64,000 bases of DNA from Apodemus sylvaticus (GCF_947179515.1 NC_067482.1:74666811-74730810); one strand, 5' to 3'. Counted from the stretch's first letter, positions 44,056 to 57,639 are shown. The notes: a model not told the origin generated them from the sequence alone. Translations and numbers: made by a program.

Positions 44056-44714
44056 TAAGGTCCAAGCATTTGTGTGTGTCTCTGGTACGGCAGAGCCTCC
44101 TGCATCCTGTGAGCAGGGGGTGGTGGCTCTGGTCCTTGTCCCTGGCCCAGCCCAGCTTCAGCTCCACCTACTCTGGAAAAAAGGAGAGAGGGAAACCCAC
44201 TGAATCCCCTCTAATCAGGCTTCGCTTCTCTAAGAAATGTTTCACCCGCAAATTACCTTGACGAGTCTTTCCTGGGGACTCATAATTTGTTTGATACGTA
44301 ACGCAGTGTCAGTCGGAATGAAAGATAAACTCTAATTTGCTGGGAGCGCAGTGCCGCTGGGGTGAGGGCAATTAGAGCGAGTTTCCTCTTCTGATGTGTG
44401 ACACTCCCCCTCCCCCTCCTCACGGAGGTCTGAAACTGATGGCTGCATCTCAGGGTGCTGCCTCTAGGTCTGGCCAGGCCAAGTGGTCATCTCTGGTCCC
44501 CACCGACTCTGCAGCCTGAGGGGCCACCTTCTAATGTGGCCTTCACCTCTCTGTTGTGGCTCATTTAGAATTTCGAAGCCATCTCCCTGGAGGGGCAGCT
44601 GCTATGTGTGAGCCTCAAGCACTGGGCTCATGGGCCGGGCTGCTGTTTGCAGAGCACCTTTCTGGGTCGCTGCCAGGGAAGGTGTGCTGTGTGTTTTACG
44701 CCCGCCTTGATCCA
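44056..44714. other. Intronic unique sequence; candidate conserved block 44,220-44,400
   Basis: No repeat or gene. The segment at about 44,220-44,400 combines several CpGs with 'gaaagataaactctaatttgc' and 'ggcaattagagc' (GATA and TAAT cores) and resembles deeply conserved enhancer sequence in texture. Unverified. Confidence 0.35.
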
Positions 44715-44940
44715 GAGTTACCAGACACTGTGCAGGATTCTTAGCTGACTTCAGTTTCAGATAAACAATGGACAAGTTTTGGAATAAGAACATCCCAGAT
44801 ATTGCCTGGGGACTTTAAACTAAGACATTATTCTGCTTATTTGAACTTAAAATTCAAATATCACATGGACTAGATGTTGAAAATGATTCCCTGTTTGAAA
44901 TTCAAATTCAAAAATCGCATGGGACACACACCTAAAAACA
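44715..44940. repeat. Ancient mammalian repeat remnant with self-complementary centre (not named)
   Basis: 'gttaccagacactgtgcagg' then 'agtttcagataaacaatgg', 'aagaacatcccagatattgcc', 'ttaaaattcaaatatcacatgg' and 'gtttgaaattcaaattcaaaaatcgcatggg' resemble a widespread mammalian fossil repeat (consensus around 'tgaatttcagataaac'). The family is uncertain. Confidence 0.45.
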
Positions 44941-47900
44941 ACTCTTAAGATCTGTTGTTGTTCGTTTGAAATCCAGGTTTACCTGTACCTCTAGATTTTG
45001 TTGGTTCTCCCGGCAGCCTGGCACTTAGCTGTCTGGGCCTAAGGCTCTCTCTGTTGCTGCCCCTGGGGTTCATCCTTCCTGGGTGGGGCAGGACCATCAG
45101 ATTGGATGCTCCATTGAACTGATGTCCAGGGTAGCTGGAGACAGACATTATGTGGAAGTTCTACTTGCCTCACTAGCTGGGGAGGCCAGCTCAGTCCCCA
45201 CACCCGCCTGGCTCTCCTCTGCCTCTGAAATCCTACCACCCCGGGGTTCTTTCTTATTGTCCCCTGTCTCATACAGATGCATAGCTCGCCTCTGCTGGAG
45301 GGGCCTGGGTTTGGTAAGCTGAGCATGTCCAGTGTGGTAGAGTCCCAGCTTCGGCCTCTGCTCCAACTCAGGTGTTCTCTAGGTCTCTTGTGGGTTCTGG
45401 TTGATGGCATAAAAGTGGCCATCTCTTCTACCATGAGCTTCAGGGTTTTCTGGGCACTGTGGTGTGCCATGCTCTTATTCCAAATACCTCTTCAAGATGA
45501 AGAGTGAGTGGGAGAGCGATGGCTAGGTGAGTTCAGGCGTGGCTCATTGGTGAGTTCAGAGATGCTTCTTCCTTGCACTAGAGGGTCTCCTTAGTACTCA
45601 ACCCTAATACTCGGACGAGCACTGGGACAGATCAGAGCTAAAGGCGCCTCTGGCTCCAGTCTGTGCAGCTGGACTGTCTGGGGCTCCAGGAGTGTCCTTC
45701 TAGTTGGCAAGCATGTGGCCATCTGGGGCTGCTGGGTTTTTTGATTGTTATATCACTGAACACACCCACTCTGACCATAGCCGCCATGTTGGTTCTGTGG
45801 GAAGGGCCTTGGAAGAAGGTGGACTAGGTGCTCCTCTCTGAAACCTTGACTCACCCCTGAAATTTCAGCTGGACCTGCCCTTCTGCCTTGTGCTCCCTTC
45901 CACCGTCTCTACCCTGCCTTGCCCTGCACCAGCCAACTGTGGTTTTCCTTCCTTTATTCTGTCTTTTTGGACAGATATCCCTCCTCTGTTCTGCTTCTGC
46001 TCATGCTTGAGACCCAGTTTTGACCCTGTCAGCATGTGGGTAAAGCCTCCCTGACAGACTGAGCCCCGCTTCTGATTTTACTTCTCCCAGGACCCTAGCG
46101 GATGCTTTGTTGATCTTGTATCAGAGTTAACCCTTGCTTATGACCTTGGTAGGCAGGTCTCTGTGCCTTGTCAGTCCCAAATCACCTTAGGGTCACTTGA
46201 CTTGAGCTGGCACCTGGGAAGCCCTCAGTAGTGGCAGCAGCCACTGTGAGATCCTAAAGATGCTACTCCAGGATTCTCCGAGCAACACTAACATTAGTGT
46301 TAGCCTTTTGAGTTTAGGCCTCTCAGCATCTTCTGCTGTGTGAAGTCTGAGGTCCCCTCTTGGTGTGCACTTTGGGACTTTGTTCCACCACTACATGGAA
46401 AGTTTCCATTTTGCCAAAGTGGAGTTAGTTTCTGTCTGGTGTAGAAATGGCAGCAACTGGATGTGGTGTATGCTGGGAGGTGAAAGGGGTGTGGCTTGTC
46501 CCTAAGAGACACACAGAGGAGGTGTCTGATTACACTGAGGGCTAAAGTCAATCCCAGTGAAGACACCAGATTAGCAGACAGGGATTGTCCATGGATAAAG
46601 CTCAGGAAACCAGGCACCAGTTACTAGAATCTTCCCATGGGGAAGTATCTATAGTCATTTAGTCCCACATCCAGGAACATAGTGAAGATGCTGTGTCCAG
46701 GATTCTCTCTGAAGGTTGGTCACAGTGCTACCTTTTGTTGAAATGCCAGGCTTCAGAAGGAAAGCAGGAGCCAGGAGGGGCACAGGGAGTCCCTCCTACC
46801 TGCCAGGCAGACACCATCCCCACCTCAGGTTCTATTGCCTGCTGAGCATCAGGGCTCTCATGCAGAAAGGGCACTTGCTGTGTCTGCTGCAAGCCTCCGA
46901 GCCCACCCACGAAGCCTGCTCACCTCCATGCTCCTTTCTGGAATGGAGGCAGGGCTGGCTGTCAAGGGGATTCTAGAGGGAACTGGGTGTGTGCTGGGAG
47001 TGCTGAGTTCCATGGTCAGGAGGAAAACACTCACCCTTTGCAGTGTGGAATTGACCCTCCCTACTCTGCTGAGCTGCCTGCCTTTGCCTCAGTTTCCACT
47101 TGAGTCCCTGTAGCAGGAACCAGATTCTAGATGGCCAAAATACATGGACAGGGGCCTCGTGAGAGCCAGACCCTCTTCTTGGCATACAGAGTGGGCCCTT
47201 GCCCAGCCTCGGGGCTGGTGGCCTTCCAGCTTGCCTCCTGAAGCTCTCCTCCCCCCACTGTGGAGGCCCTTATGCTCAGGGAGTTGGAGAGAGTGCTTCT
47301 GACTCTCCCTACAGTAGAGATGCCTCATACTCCTCAAGGACAGCCTGCCCCTTTCTGTGGTGGTTTGCTCTTCCGTGGCTAAGTGTCCATCCTTGATAGA
47401 GGCCTCAGCCCCCTCCTTGTTCCTGGCCACCACACTGCATGTTAATTAATGGTGGAGCAGGAGGCCTGCCAGGTCCTTTCAGGGCCTTGCATTCCCAGGG
47501 GTGAGTAGGGAGAAGGCACTGTGGGTGTTGGGCCTGGTCCCACATCCCTGGCTCTGAGCCCCAGGGCCCCATTGAAGCACCGGGGAGCTGAGAGCTCTTC
47601 AGACCCCCTCTGAGCTGTTGCTGGGACCACCTCCCTCCTCTGCCTACCCACTACCCACACTCGTGTTAAACATTCAAGGAACTCCTTTGGAGCAATTAGG
47701 AAAGTGTGGAGCCAACACAGGCTGCCCCAGCAGGCATCGTTCTTGATGGTGGTGGTGGTGGAGGGGGGGCTGGCAGTGTTGGTAAGGGAACTGGGCACTT
47801 TAATATGCATGGCAGAACAGCCAGGCTGCCCAGTCGGTCTTCTGCCCCTCCTTGGCCAACTGGGTGGGAAGCCAGCGGAGGAGAGGAAACAGCCATGGGA

Positions 47901-50716
47901 ACCCAGGTGGCTGCTTGCTTGGGTCCTGTGAACTCAGCAGCCGTAGACAGGTGCCGATGGCATAGTGTGTCTAAGTCCTGCCCCCTGGACACACTGGTGA
48001 GATCTATCTATTGTGAAGAAGGCATGGAGGCCGAGCCTCTTTTGACCTCACTTAGAATCCTACGGGCACCCAGAGGAGGCAACTCCCTTTCTGTTTGCCA
48101 TTTGACCCTTGCCCCCAGAGTTTCCCAGCGGGGTCTCTTTTCTATGAAGTGAACAGAATCACAGCAGTAACCCTGGTCCTACTGAGATGATGGGAGGGTG
48201 TTTGGTTCCAAACTCTTAGCTGGGAGATAACTTCTGAGAGTGTATTTCAAGGCCCTGCAGCTCTCTGGTAAAGTCACACCATATGGTTGCTGTCCTTGGC
48301 AAATTTGGAAAATACTGACAGAAGCCATAGCTGGGCATCGATGCCAGCTCCATCAGTGGCCAGGCACTCTGTAACCCAGGCCTCTCCGGTCTGACTTCTG
48401 AGTCTGACTGGTCACACCAGTCAGAACTCTTCTCCACCACCCATCTCTTTCCTTGGTGGAGCCTGCATTCCTGCCTCTACCCAGAGATGCCAGGACACTA
48501 CTGGATTCTCTTTTCTTTCTCCTTGGTACTCAGAGAAGATGTGCTTTTTTTTTTTTTTTTACCCCTCCACCCCCAGGTGTTTCTAGATAAAGCATTTTAC
48601 CGGCAGCTTGGATGATAGCCAGTCTTGCTAGTGACTCCAAACCAAGGCACTGTGTGTGAGAGTCAGGCCTTTGAGTGCTCATTAGAGGGCTCATGAGAAT
48701 GGATGTGCTATTGGGCTTTGGGCAGGGCACTCCGATAACCTAGAAAGTGCCTTTCCTGACCTTAGTAGGTGGGTCCCTCATGTGTGTTCCCTGAGACTGG
48801 GGCACCAAGCACTCAGAGGGCCAGAGGATGTCCTGTTGTGGGTCAGGATTCTTTGCCTCTAGTCCTGCCCACCCCACAGCCATATTCCATGCAGGCTCTT
48901 TTCCAGTGGAGATGTCTCCTGCCCTAGCATCCCAGAAGCCTGACATCTGTCCTGCCCCAATGGGTGCTCAGGGGAATCAGCAGACTCACTTAGGGCAGAG
49001 CCGTCTGCAAAGCTAGGCTGATGTCAGGCTGCGGCAGTGCAGGTGTGACCCCAGTAAGGTGTTGTGGGGAGACCCTGGTAGCTCTTGAAGCTCCTGCCAC
49101 CCATAGTACTCATGCTATAGTGGGAGGGAACAGAGGCCATACTGTGTCAGAATGGAGGTGGCATGGCCTCCCTGTTTGGATTTTGTCTGATAGAGCCTGC
49201 TGTGGCTGCTAAAGATTACCAAGTGAACACGCTTCAGGGCAGGCATGCCTACCGACGTTTCTAATGTTCCTGAGGAATGAAATCGTTCCAGGTCTTCAGT
49301 GCAAACCTTGTGCAGATTATCAGAATGAATGAATGAAGTCATACATGGTCCCAAACTTTCCTTTTGAATGTCACAAAACCCTTTCCTCTACACTTGCTCC
49401 ATGAATTAGGGGGCTGTGTGTGACTTATGAAAGCTAAGCACACAGACCTGTGAGCCTTCAGCAGGCACTTCCTGTGTGTGCTTGTCTTGGTGCATTTGTG
49501 ATGGGCATAGAGCTGTCAGGCAGCTCAGTGCCCCATTTTGTCATAAGTGTGACTGAGGCTGGAGGGGAGCCATGCTCTGGAGGCAGGGGCAGCTTGGCTT
49601 TGCTACTCTGGAGGACCTGGCCAGGTCATGGACTTTGACCCTGGAGGACATTGAGGGAGCACTAGATGATGGTGGGGCCGGACTTCCTGTAACCGAGGCG
49701 GAGCAACCACTGCTGATGGCCCTGTTCCTCGATGATGGTGTAACTCCGCCCAGTTATCAGAAGCCCACCTGAAGTGTTTGGAAAACTAGCTCTTCTTGAG
49801 AAGAGCTTCTCCCTGGGAAGGACGCCAGAGTCAAGGATTACTCACTAGGCACCAGGAAAAGTTCTCAAGGTTTGCTTAAGGCCAGTTCAGCGGCCCTCTG
49901 TGGTCACCAGCCAAGGAGCATCCCCAAGCCAGGTACATTCTATAACCTGGGCCAGTTCTGTGATTGTTCAGGTTCTTAGAGGAGGATCAGGAGATGGTTC
50001 GGGGTGGACCCTGGCCAGCAGGAGAGTGCTCTACACTGGTGGACTGAAGTGACAGGCCAGATCCCCTTTCTGGCGACATCCAGGGTGGAGTGAGCTGAAA
50101 CAGTAACACCAACAGTGCATCCTGTCTGTGGGAGGATATTGACATCTCTGAGCCCTGAATTCTTTATCTGTAGAAATGGGGTGGTGGCCTCTTCCTGATG
50201 CTCCTCACAAGGATTGGAGGCCATGTTCAAAAGTGTCTGGCATGGGAAAAGTAGTTACTCACTGACCATGTGACCTGGGCTGGCCTCTGGCTAGTCTTGG
50301 ACTCTGTCTCTGTCTTTGTCCTGTCTCTCTCCTTTTCTCCAACTCCCTCATTTCTCATCTGTAATTTTCTTCCTCCAGGCACACAGTTATGCGGGCCTTG
50401 TAATATTGTAATGTTACAAATTGTGCTCTGGTAGGACAACAGGCAGCCTTGAGAGGCAGCTGTGGGAGAGGAAGAACATTCTACCTCATGGCCTTGTGAG
50501 TGAGGCAGCTTCTCTGAGGCCAGGCATGAAGGCAGTTCACAAGTAGAGCCTGTGGTACTTGGGGCTGGAGTAGGCATGGCATCATGGGTGTCCCTTGGTT
50601 GTCTCCTGAAGCGTCAAGAGCCCTTCATGTGTACTGCAATTCATTTGGGCCACAGTGTGTGGGAGTATGTAGTGTGCATTGCCCAGAGCACCTGCAGTGA
50701 CAAACAGTCCAAACTT
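44941..50716. other. Intronic unique sequence
   Basis: No gene. Short poly-T at 48,546-48,560 and a G-rich (GGT)n stretch at about 47,748-47,768 are the only low-complexity items. MIR-like scrap at about 50,140-50,225. Open frames up to about 148 codons have no recognisable product and overlap on both strands. Confidence 0.45.
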
Positions 50717-50920
50717 CCTTTCTTTCTTTTCTTGCTTTCTTTCTTTCTTTCTTTCTTTTTTTTTTTTTTCCCGAGACAGGGTTTCTCTGTATTGCCCTGG
50801 CTGTCCTGGAACTCACTCTGTAGACCAGACTGGCCTCGAACTCAGAAATCTGCCTGCCTCTGCCTCCCAAGTGCTGGGATTACAGGTGTGCGCCACCACT
50901 GCCCGGTGCATTCCAAACTT
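50708..50920 (-). mobile_element. B1 SINE, antisense, with TTTC microsatellite
   Basis: Antisense B1 from 'gagacagggtttctctgtattgcc' to 'gccaccactgcccggt' (50,771-50,907). On its left, poly-T grades into a (TTTC)n array (50,717-50,770), a microsatellite grown from the B1 A-tail. A short duplication tccaaactt lies at 50,708-50,716 and 50,912-50,920. Confidence 0.93.
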
Positions 50921-53312
50921 TCAATGGTATAAAGTGCTGTCTGCTAGCACGACGCAGAAAGCTGTGGCTTGGCTCTCCTGCCTTCATGGCTTTTGCTTGG
51001 TTGGGTCGGTGGCTGCGGCTGAGCCCTCTAAAGCTTGCAGCTGTCAGGTCCACTCTCTCTATGCAGCCTTTTCCTGGAGTTCTCACATCCCTGGAGTTTC
51101 CAGGACCCTTGTCACATCTCTGTGTCGCGCTGGAAGAAGAAGCTGACATACTGCTGTGCTACCTTACAGCAGGTCACAGCGCATCCTGGACCCGCTGCCT
51201 TCTTACATGCCAAACTGTCCCATGTGACCTCTCATAAGGTCAAGCATCATCACCTTGAGGCCTCACACATGTGCCGGGTCTTATGTGGTCCCGTTTAACA
51301 GTTGTGGAAATGAAGGAGCAGAGGCGTGTGTGGTAAGGCCAGACTCAGATGGAGAACTGTTTCCTCTGCTGCAGTAGGGATGCATGTGTCTTGTATGAGA
51401 GGGATGCTGAGACGCTGATTGTTCCTCTTAGCGAGAGCAGCTTTTTAAGAAGTACATCCTGTGAGCATGGCCCAGGGTGCACAGACCTGTGTTCTCAGTA
51501 GGTGAGGTAGAGTATGTCTTCTACAAGGGAGCGGCTGCAAGCATTTGGTCCCCCGGGCTTCATGTCTCTACATTGCTCTGGTCAGCAGGCTGTGGTGTTT
51601 TTTCCATCTGAGTTCCTATGGATCCTTGGACCTTCATGGTGGGAATTCCCGGCACTCCTGGTGGGGTTTCAGGAGTCCCTTACTCTAGTCAGTGCATAGA
51701 AAGTCTTCATAAAAACATTCTGTGTACATTTGCCTGATTCCAGAGAAACCTCCCAGGATTCATGTCCCAGAGATGTGTCTTGGATCCTGTGGAATGGCAT
51801 CTCCCTGGTGACCCTCAATAGCCTGCAAGTCTCCTAGGCTACAAGGCAGCTGTGGTGCATGTTATATCAGTGGAAGATAGGATGGGCTTAGCGGGACCAT
51901 GATGCACATGGTATGTGTACCAGGTGCTGCGTAGAGGCCAGAGCTATAGACGGCGGGGACAACAGCTTCTCTCTGCTTTGCTGGGGAATGCTGGAATCCC
52001 AGGCTTACACCCAGGACAGACAAACACCAGGACCAGATTAGCTTAGCCTGTGGGAAAGCCAAGACATGCTAGGTCAGGAGCAACCACAGAGTTCTTGTCC
52101 CTACAGCTGAAGTGGTTGGAAAAAGACAGGGCTCACTGGACTCCAGTTTCTTCATCTGCAAAAGGAGATAAAATTCAGGAGAACCAGAAATTAAAAATAC
52201 TGGAAAGGAAAAGACCAGAGGCAAAAGTGAGACAGGAATCTTCTTGTCTACAGCCCTGGGTTCCAGAAGAGAGGGGGGCAGATTCTTAGGAAGAGTGGTT
52301 TTCAACCTAATGCATGGGGAATGATCGGTAGGAAAGGTGGCTCTAACCAGACAGGAAGGGAAACAAAGAGTAGATAAACCTGCAAGAGGACAATGTAGGA
52401 AAATAAATTCTAAAGGGGACGCATTACATAAATCGGTTTTTGAAATTCTATGTTAGTGTATATATACGCATCAATAAGGGAGTCTACTTCCGAGTGCTAG
52501 ATGGGGCCGGCATGGGAGGATGGCTAAGGAACCACAGGCCACTTAATGCCAACCACAGACCACTTGTAGATTAGTGACCGTGAATGTTCAGAATCAACCT
52601 GTGGGCAGAAGCCAGGTGAGACCGTGAAAATGAAACAGAACGAGTGGACAAAAACACTGGAGTGAACCCCACCAAGCAAAGGCTCTCAGCACCTTAGGCA
52701 TAGCTTGGCCATCTTCTCAATGCGACCAGGGTAAAGAGGCAACAAAATCAGCAAGGACAGTGGTGGACGCTGGTGGGAAGAGTTAGTGTGCTGCAGGGGG
52801 TCACATGGGAGCTAAACCCTTGCTTGTGTGAGCGCCAGGCAAATAAACGCAGTGCTGGAATTATATCACCAAGACACAGGGCAAGTTCCTGAAGAATTAA
52901 AATCCGAGAGATAAACCTTTCTGTGAATGGAGACGAATAATGAATATCATTATATATTCAATTGCTTTCTATAACCGTGGGTATTTGTTACTTGAAATAA
53001 TCATCTCGTCTGAAAATGTAAACAAGTACTGAATTAAAAATTTAAAAAAATGGATCCATTAATGTGATAGACTTCTGTGGCTGGCTTGCACGAGCATTAA
53101 ACCAAGAGTATGCTAGAGTTTCCAGGGGTCCCCGGGTGGCTTCAGGGGTGGCTCGATCCAGGGGCCTCAGCGGTGTCTTTAGAGCCTTTGTCTCTTTTGC
53201 TTGCTCAGTCTTTGGACTCTGCCGTGTGAAGAACATGGGAGTAAGGAGTCCTCATAACATCTTGTTGGAAATTGAAACAGATAAAAATTTTAACACACAC
53301 ATATATGCATGC

Positions 53313-53314
<2 letters not shown>
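50921..53314. other. Intronic unique sequence, AT-richer toward 52,400-53,060
   Basis: No gene. The region 52,400-53,060 is AT-rich and purine-rich on the + strand and could contain an old unrecognised repeat. A MIR-like piece (gtttaacagttgtggaaatgaagg) lies at about 51,290-51,340. Confidence 0.4.

Positions 53315-53344
<30 letters not shown>
53315..53344 (+). repeat. (TG)n microsatellite
   Basis: About 14 TG units following 'catatatgcatgcat'. Confidence 0.96.
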
Positions 53345-53345
<1 letters not shown>

Positions 53346-54489
53346 TGCCTTATGCAGCTGTTAGGGGGTCCTGCTTCATGGAATGTAGTGACTTCTTGTG
53401 AACTAAATGCTGTACTAATGCACTTGGGAAGAGAGTTTGGGTTGAAGACCAGGATTGATGGGAGGGAGACTCCTGCTAACCTAGGTTGCCCACTGGTGCC
53501 TTAATGGGCAGCTGGCAACACTGGAGAAAACAGTTCTTGGATGTGGTGAATGACTTGTCACTCTCTTCATTGCTTCTTTGTCAATGTGTGTTCCTCCTGC
53601 CTCTTGTCTACCTAGCTGGATTTAGTTCAGTCCATTTTCTAGATGATAACCAACCCTTGGTGGTGAATACGACAAGAGTGTAAGGAGAGTATTTGCCCTG
53701 AACTGAAGGCTATCTGGGATTGGCTCACTTGTGCCTGCCGGTGGCTTCCGTCCCACACACCTCCTGCCTTCCTGTGTTGTTTCTCTCAACATGTGGCCCA
53801 CATCCTTATGTTTACAAGATGACTGCCACACCTCCTGGCATCATGCCTACATTCCAATCTGAAAGTAGGGGAGAATAGGAGGAGGGATAAACTCTTTCAG
53901 AGAACCTAGGCCTTTGAAACCACTTTTCCCACCACTGTCTCATTGGTCAGAACTGGTCACATGGCCGTCCTAGAGCAGTGTGGCAGAAGGCACGCTGTTC
54001 AGTCAGTGCATGGCCTTTGGACAAAGTCTGATTATGTCTGATGGACAAAGGCGTGTGAACACTAAGCAGCCACACTCTGGCGAGAAGCTCACAGTATCAA
54101 CAGCATGTTAGTGATTTAGCTTATAAGATGGAGGGGACCATAAGGAATGATACCATCTTCCTCCTTGTAGCACCATCCTCCCCACCCTGTGATACCCCAA
54201 ACATTAGAGGCCCAGTTCTCCTGGAGATAAGGGAGCTGACCAGCTGAGGCAGAGGCCCAGAGTGGGCATAGCTGTAGCCTTCCTGACTGAAGAAACAAAG
54301 GCCCTGAGCAGGAAACCCTGGGGAGGAGCTGTGTGGGCAGAAAACAGGTAGTCATGGAGACAGAGGTGGACTGATAGGCCTGGATGGAGCAGGGCAGGGC
54401 CTAGGGGCTGCAGGTGTGTATGCTCAGAGCAGTCCGTGACAGGAGATGGCTTCTCACCGGTGAAATGTGTGAAATTTTGAAATGTGTGC
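53345..54489. other. Intronic unique sequence
   Basis: Nothing recognised. Confidence 0.4.
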
Positions 54490-54785
54490 GCACGCGTACA
54501 TATGGACATGTGAAGACTGGAGGTCAGTCTCAGCTGCTGTTCCTCAGGAGCTGTCCATCTTGTTTGAGACAGGGTTTCTCACCGGCCTGAATTCCATGTG
54601 TTAGGCTAGGCTGGCCATTGAGTGAACCCAGGGATCCATCTGTGTCTGCCTTGCAGAACCAGGATTACGTCTCATGATCACACCTGTCTTTTTACCCAGT
54701 TTCTGGGGATTCAAACTCGGGGATTCAAACTCAGGTCTCAATTCTTGTGTGGCAAGTACCTGCTGGGCTACCTCCTCAGCCCTGG
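54490..54785 (-). mobile_element. B4-type SINE, antisense
   Basis: 'gaagactggaggtcagtctcagctg', 'caggagctgtccatcttgtttgagacagggtttctcacc', 'aggctaggctggcc', 'ttctggggattcaaactc', 'ggcaagtacctgctgggctacctcctcagccc' is the antisense B4 layout. A 15-16-base internal duplication (ggggattcaaactc twice, 54,706-54,733) is present. Confidence 0.8.
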
Positions 54786-54817
54786 CTCTGGATGTCTACA
54801 TGGATGTCTTCATGGAA

Positions 54818-55028
54818 TATATATAATATAAAATATATATGATTTATATATATAATATAATATATGATTTATATATAATATAATATGTGATACATGATTT
54901 ATATATAATATATGATATATGATATATGATTTATATATAATATATGATATATGATACATGATTTATATATAATATATGATATATGATACATGATTTATAT
55001 ATAATATATGATATATGATACATGATAC
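54818..55028 (+). repeat. AT-rich minisatellite, about 32-bp unit
   Basis: Repeats of a gatttatatataatatatg + atatatgatacat unit, most regular from about 54,890 to 55,025 with a 32-bp spacing. Alternating AT steps make it easily unwound. Confidence 0.93.
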
Positions 55029-55107
55029 CTATATCTATATCTATATCTATATCTATATCTATATCTATATCTATATCTATATCTATATCTATATCTATAT
55101 CTATATA
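55029..55107 (+). repeat. (CTATAT)n hexanucleotide array
   Basis: About 13 near-perfect CTATAT units directly following the AT minisatellite. Their purity suggests the array is young and length-variable. Confidence 0.96.
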
Positions 55108-56971
55108 ATGAATAGGAAGGAATGGAACAATTTTACTTTTGACAATAAATATTTTCCCAAGTGGTCAAATACTAGGCAGTTCCCTTGTGTTCATGACATG
55201 CCACATGACTGAACCATTTGTTCAGGTATTTGGGATAGCTGAGGGGAAATGGGTACAGTTGGTGACATGCCAGGTGCAAGCCAGGGCCACAGCAGTCAAG
55301 GTGCGTCATTCCTCATCTGTGCCCTGGCTAGAGGAGGCTTTGTAATCAAATGCAGAGGTCCACCACACACACAGTGTTCCATCCTGAGCTCCTGCCGTGG
55401 CTCACAGGCAGCACTCTGCCAGAAGATTTTAGAACAGGTGTACAGAAAAGCCCCTTGGCAGCACTGGGTTTCAGCACACTGGTGATGGATACTGACTTTG
55501 GGAGCATTCTGAACATAGATCCTAGAGGCCTCAGCCTGGAGTCACCCCTCCAGGCTGAGACCTGGCAGGTTTTCCAGACTTTGAGGCCTCTGGAGAACTG
55601 AGGAGATGTACATTGTTCAGCCTGTGAGTGGTGTAGCCTCTGACACATGGTCTATCCTAGCATCACGGCCACAGGCTAGCTATATTCCTAAGAATGGGCC
55701 TTCTGTGCTCCCCGCCAGTGTTCCATCCTGAGCCTGTCAGGCCTTCTGATCCCTAGAGTCACAGAGCTCCTGTCATGGAGACAGTACTGAGGCTGAGCTG
55801 GGAGCCACGGGAAACAGACTCCAGGTTGCACACTTGCTCATTCGGGTTCCAAGCGGGTCACAGGTGTAGTGAGGACGGGCAGACATGTGGCTGTGTGTCC
55901 CGAGGACCTGCCCCGGGATGACAGACGTGGAGTCTGAGTTCCTGTTAAGTGGCATGTGATGTGTGCAGGCCTGGCAAGTGAAGTGCTGGTCTCAGGCTTC
56001 AGCCAGGGCTGTTCCAGAGGACCATGGAGCTGGGGTAGGGAGACTCTGGAAAGCTTTTGAGGGGGCTGTTTTGGTGTGGATATTGAAATGAATCCAGGTT
56101 AATAATACCACAAACAGTACTTATGGCGTCAGGCCCATCTGTGTGCATTCAGCTTGAGGACTGGGATGGAGCCGGAAGCCATGGGACATATTTGCCCTTC
56201 CTTCTGTATTCTGCCCTCCTTTGGGTCTAAGACAGGGTTCAGGCTGAACTGGATGTGGAATATGGCCTCTAGCTTGAAATTGGGGGTGAGACGGGGTAAG
56301 TCACGAGTACCTGAAAACTTCTGCTTCAGACATAGTGGGGCTACTCATGGACAGTGATGAACAGGGAGAGGCTGCCTTCGGGGATGTGGGGATGAGTGCT
56401 CCCTTACCATTGATGTGGGAGTGGGAGGCTCCCTTACCATTGATGTGTGTGGGGGGCTCCCTTACTGTGCATCTTGCATCACAGGGAATGGAGACACAGA
56501 GGTGTGTGGAAAGGGTGCAGGAGTTGGAGGCCTCAGGACAAACACTACGATGGGGAGGTCAGGGTCCATTTGTGGGAAGAATATGGTTGAGGCTGGCCCT
56601 AGTGGAGGAACGGGGGGGGGGGGAGCCAGGAAGAGAGACTGGGGTCTTTCTCTTAGGGTTCAAGTGCTGCTTCTGTTGAGGCCCTAGCTTCCCCAGGGCT
56701 AATCTTCTCCAGTCAGAACTGCAGCTGTCGTCAGAAGCCATGGCGGGCGACTCGTCCTTCATGAGTGTACAGTGGGTAGGTGCTCATGGGGCCTGCTCAT
56801 CCTGGGAGACTTGAACTCAAACTTTTTGGAGTAGGGTGCAGGAAAAGCCCTTATACCTGATGTGGAGTCTTGCCCTCAGGGATGGGATGGGTCTCTCTGT
56901 TCCTTAAGTGTGGTCTGTGTCCCTGATTTCCTGCCACGTGAGGAGTGCTGGCTGAGAAAGGGATGACTGTA
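55108..56971. other. Intronic unique sequence with a small ~30-bp triplication at 56,399-56,465
   Basis: No gene. 'gctcccttaccattgatgtg' occurs at about 56,399 and 56,429, and a shortened 'gctcccttactgtg' at about 56,456, with G-rich linkers. A poly-G run of about 12 lies at 56,611-56,622. Confidence 0.55.
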
Positions 56972-57159
56972 GCCCATTGTCTTTTTGTTTTGTTTTGTTT
57001 TTGTTTTGTTTTTCGAGACAGGGTTTCTCTGTGTAGCCCTGGCAGTCCTGGAACTCACTCTGTAGACCAGGCTGGCCTCGAACTCAGAAATTCGCCTGCC
57101 TCTGCCTCCCAAGTGCTGGGATTACAGGCGTGCGCCATCATGCCTGGCTGCCCATTGTC
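56972..57159 (-). mobile_element. B1 SINE, antisense, with target-site duplication
   Basis: The body (56,982-57,149) runs from (T)n/(TTTTG)n and 'gagacagggtttctctgtgtagcc' to 'gcgccatcatgcctggct'. The 10-bp sequence gcccattgtc is repeated at 56,972-56,981 and 57,150-57,159. The A-tail shows TTTTG expansion. Confidence 0.95.
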
Positions 57160-57639
57160 AATGGCAGGTCCTGACATGACAGAGTTAGGACTCTGTTTGC
57201 TGCTGAGGAATTCCAGGTGTCTTCCTTGATATCCCAACTTGACAGAGAAGAAAGACATTCTAGACGCACCCAGGGAAGGACATCTATACCCTCTCCAGTG
57301 TCCTTCCTCTCTAGGTCAGGGCATAGGCAAGACAGTTTTTGGCATCACAGTTTGGGTTGAGACTGGGCATGTTGTTGAGGCCTGCACCATACCTAGGTCC
57401 CAAGGTCACTGTGGTGACCTTGAAGAGCAGTTGGAGGGATGCTAAGGCCAACTCCTGAGTGTTGTCTGGGTGGGTTCTACTCAAGTACTGATTCAGTGCC
57501 ACGACCAATCCCTTCTAGAGACGTCTTTATTAATTTTTAAGCTACATTGTTTTTCTAGAGACTTCTTTCTTGCTTGTAGTCATAAGAGGATCAAAGACAG
57601 AGGCAAGGACTGATTTACTGGGCCCTCAAACTCCCTTAA

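Noticed and set aside
52050..52289. Lys/Glu-rich 79-codon ORF that might be a retrocopied gene piece
   Set aside because: No family recognised, no poly(A) or duplication; purine-rich intron gives such peptides by chance.
53064..53504. 146-codon + strand ORF as a candidate second exon
   Set aside because: It runs through a (TG)n microsatellite and does not continue the SorCS2 VPS10p sequence.
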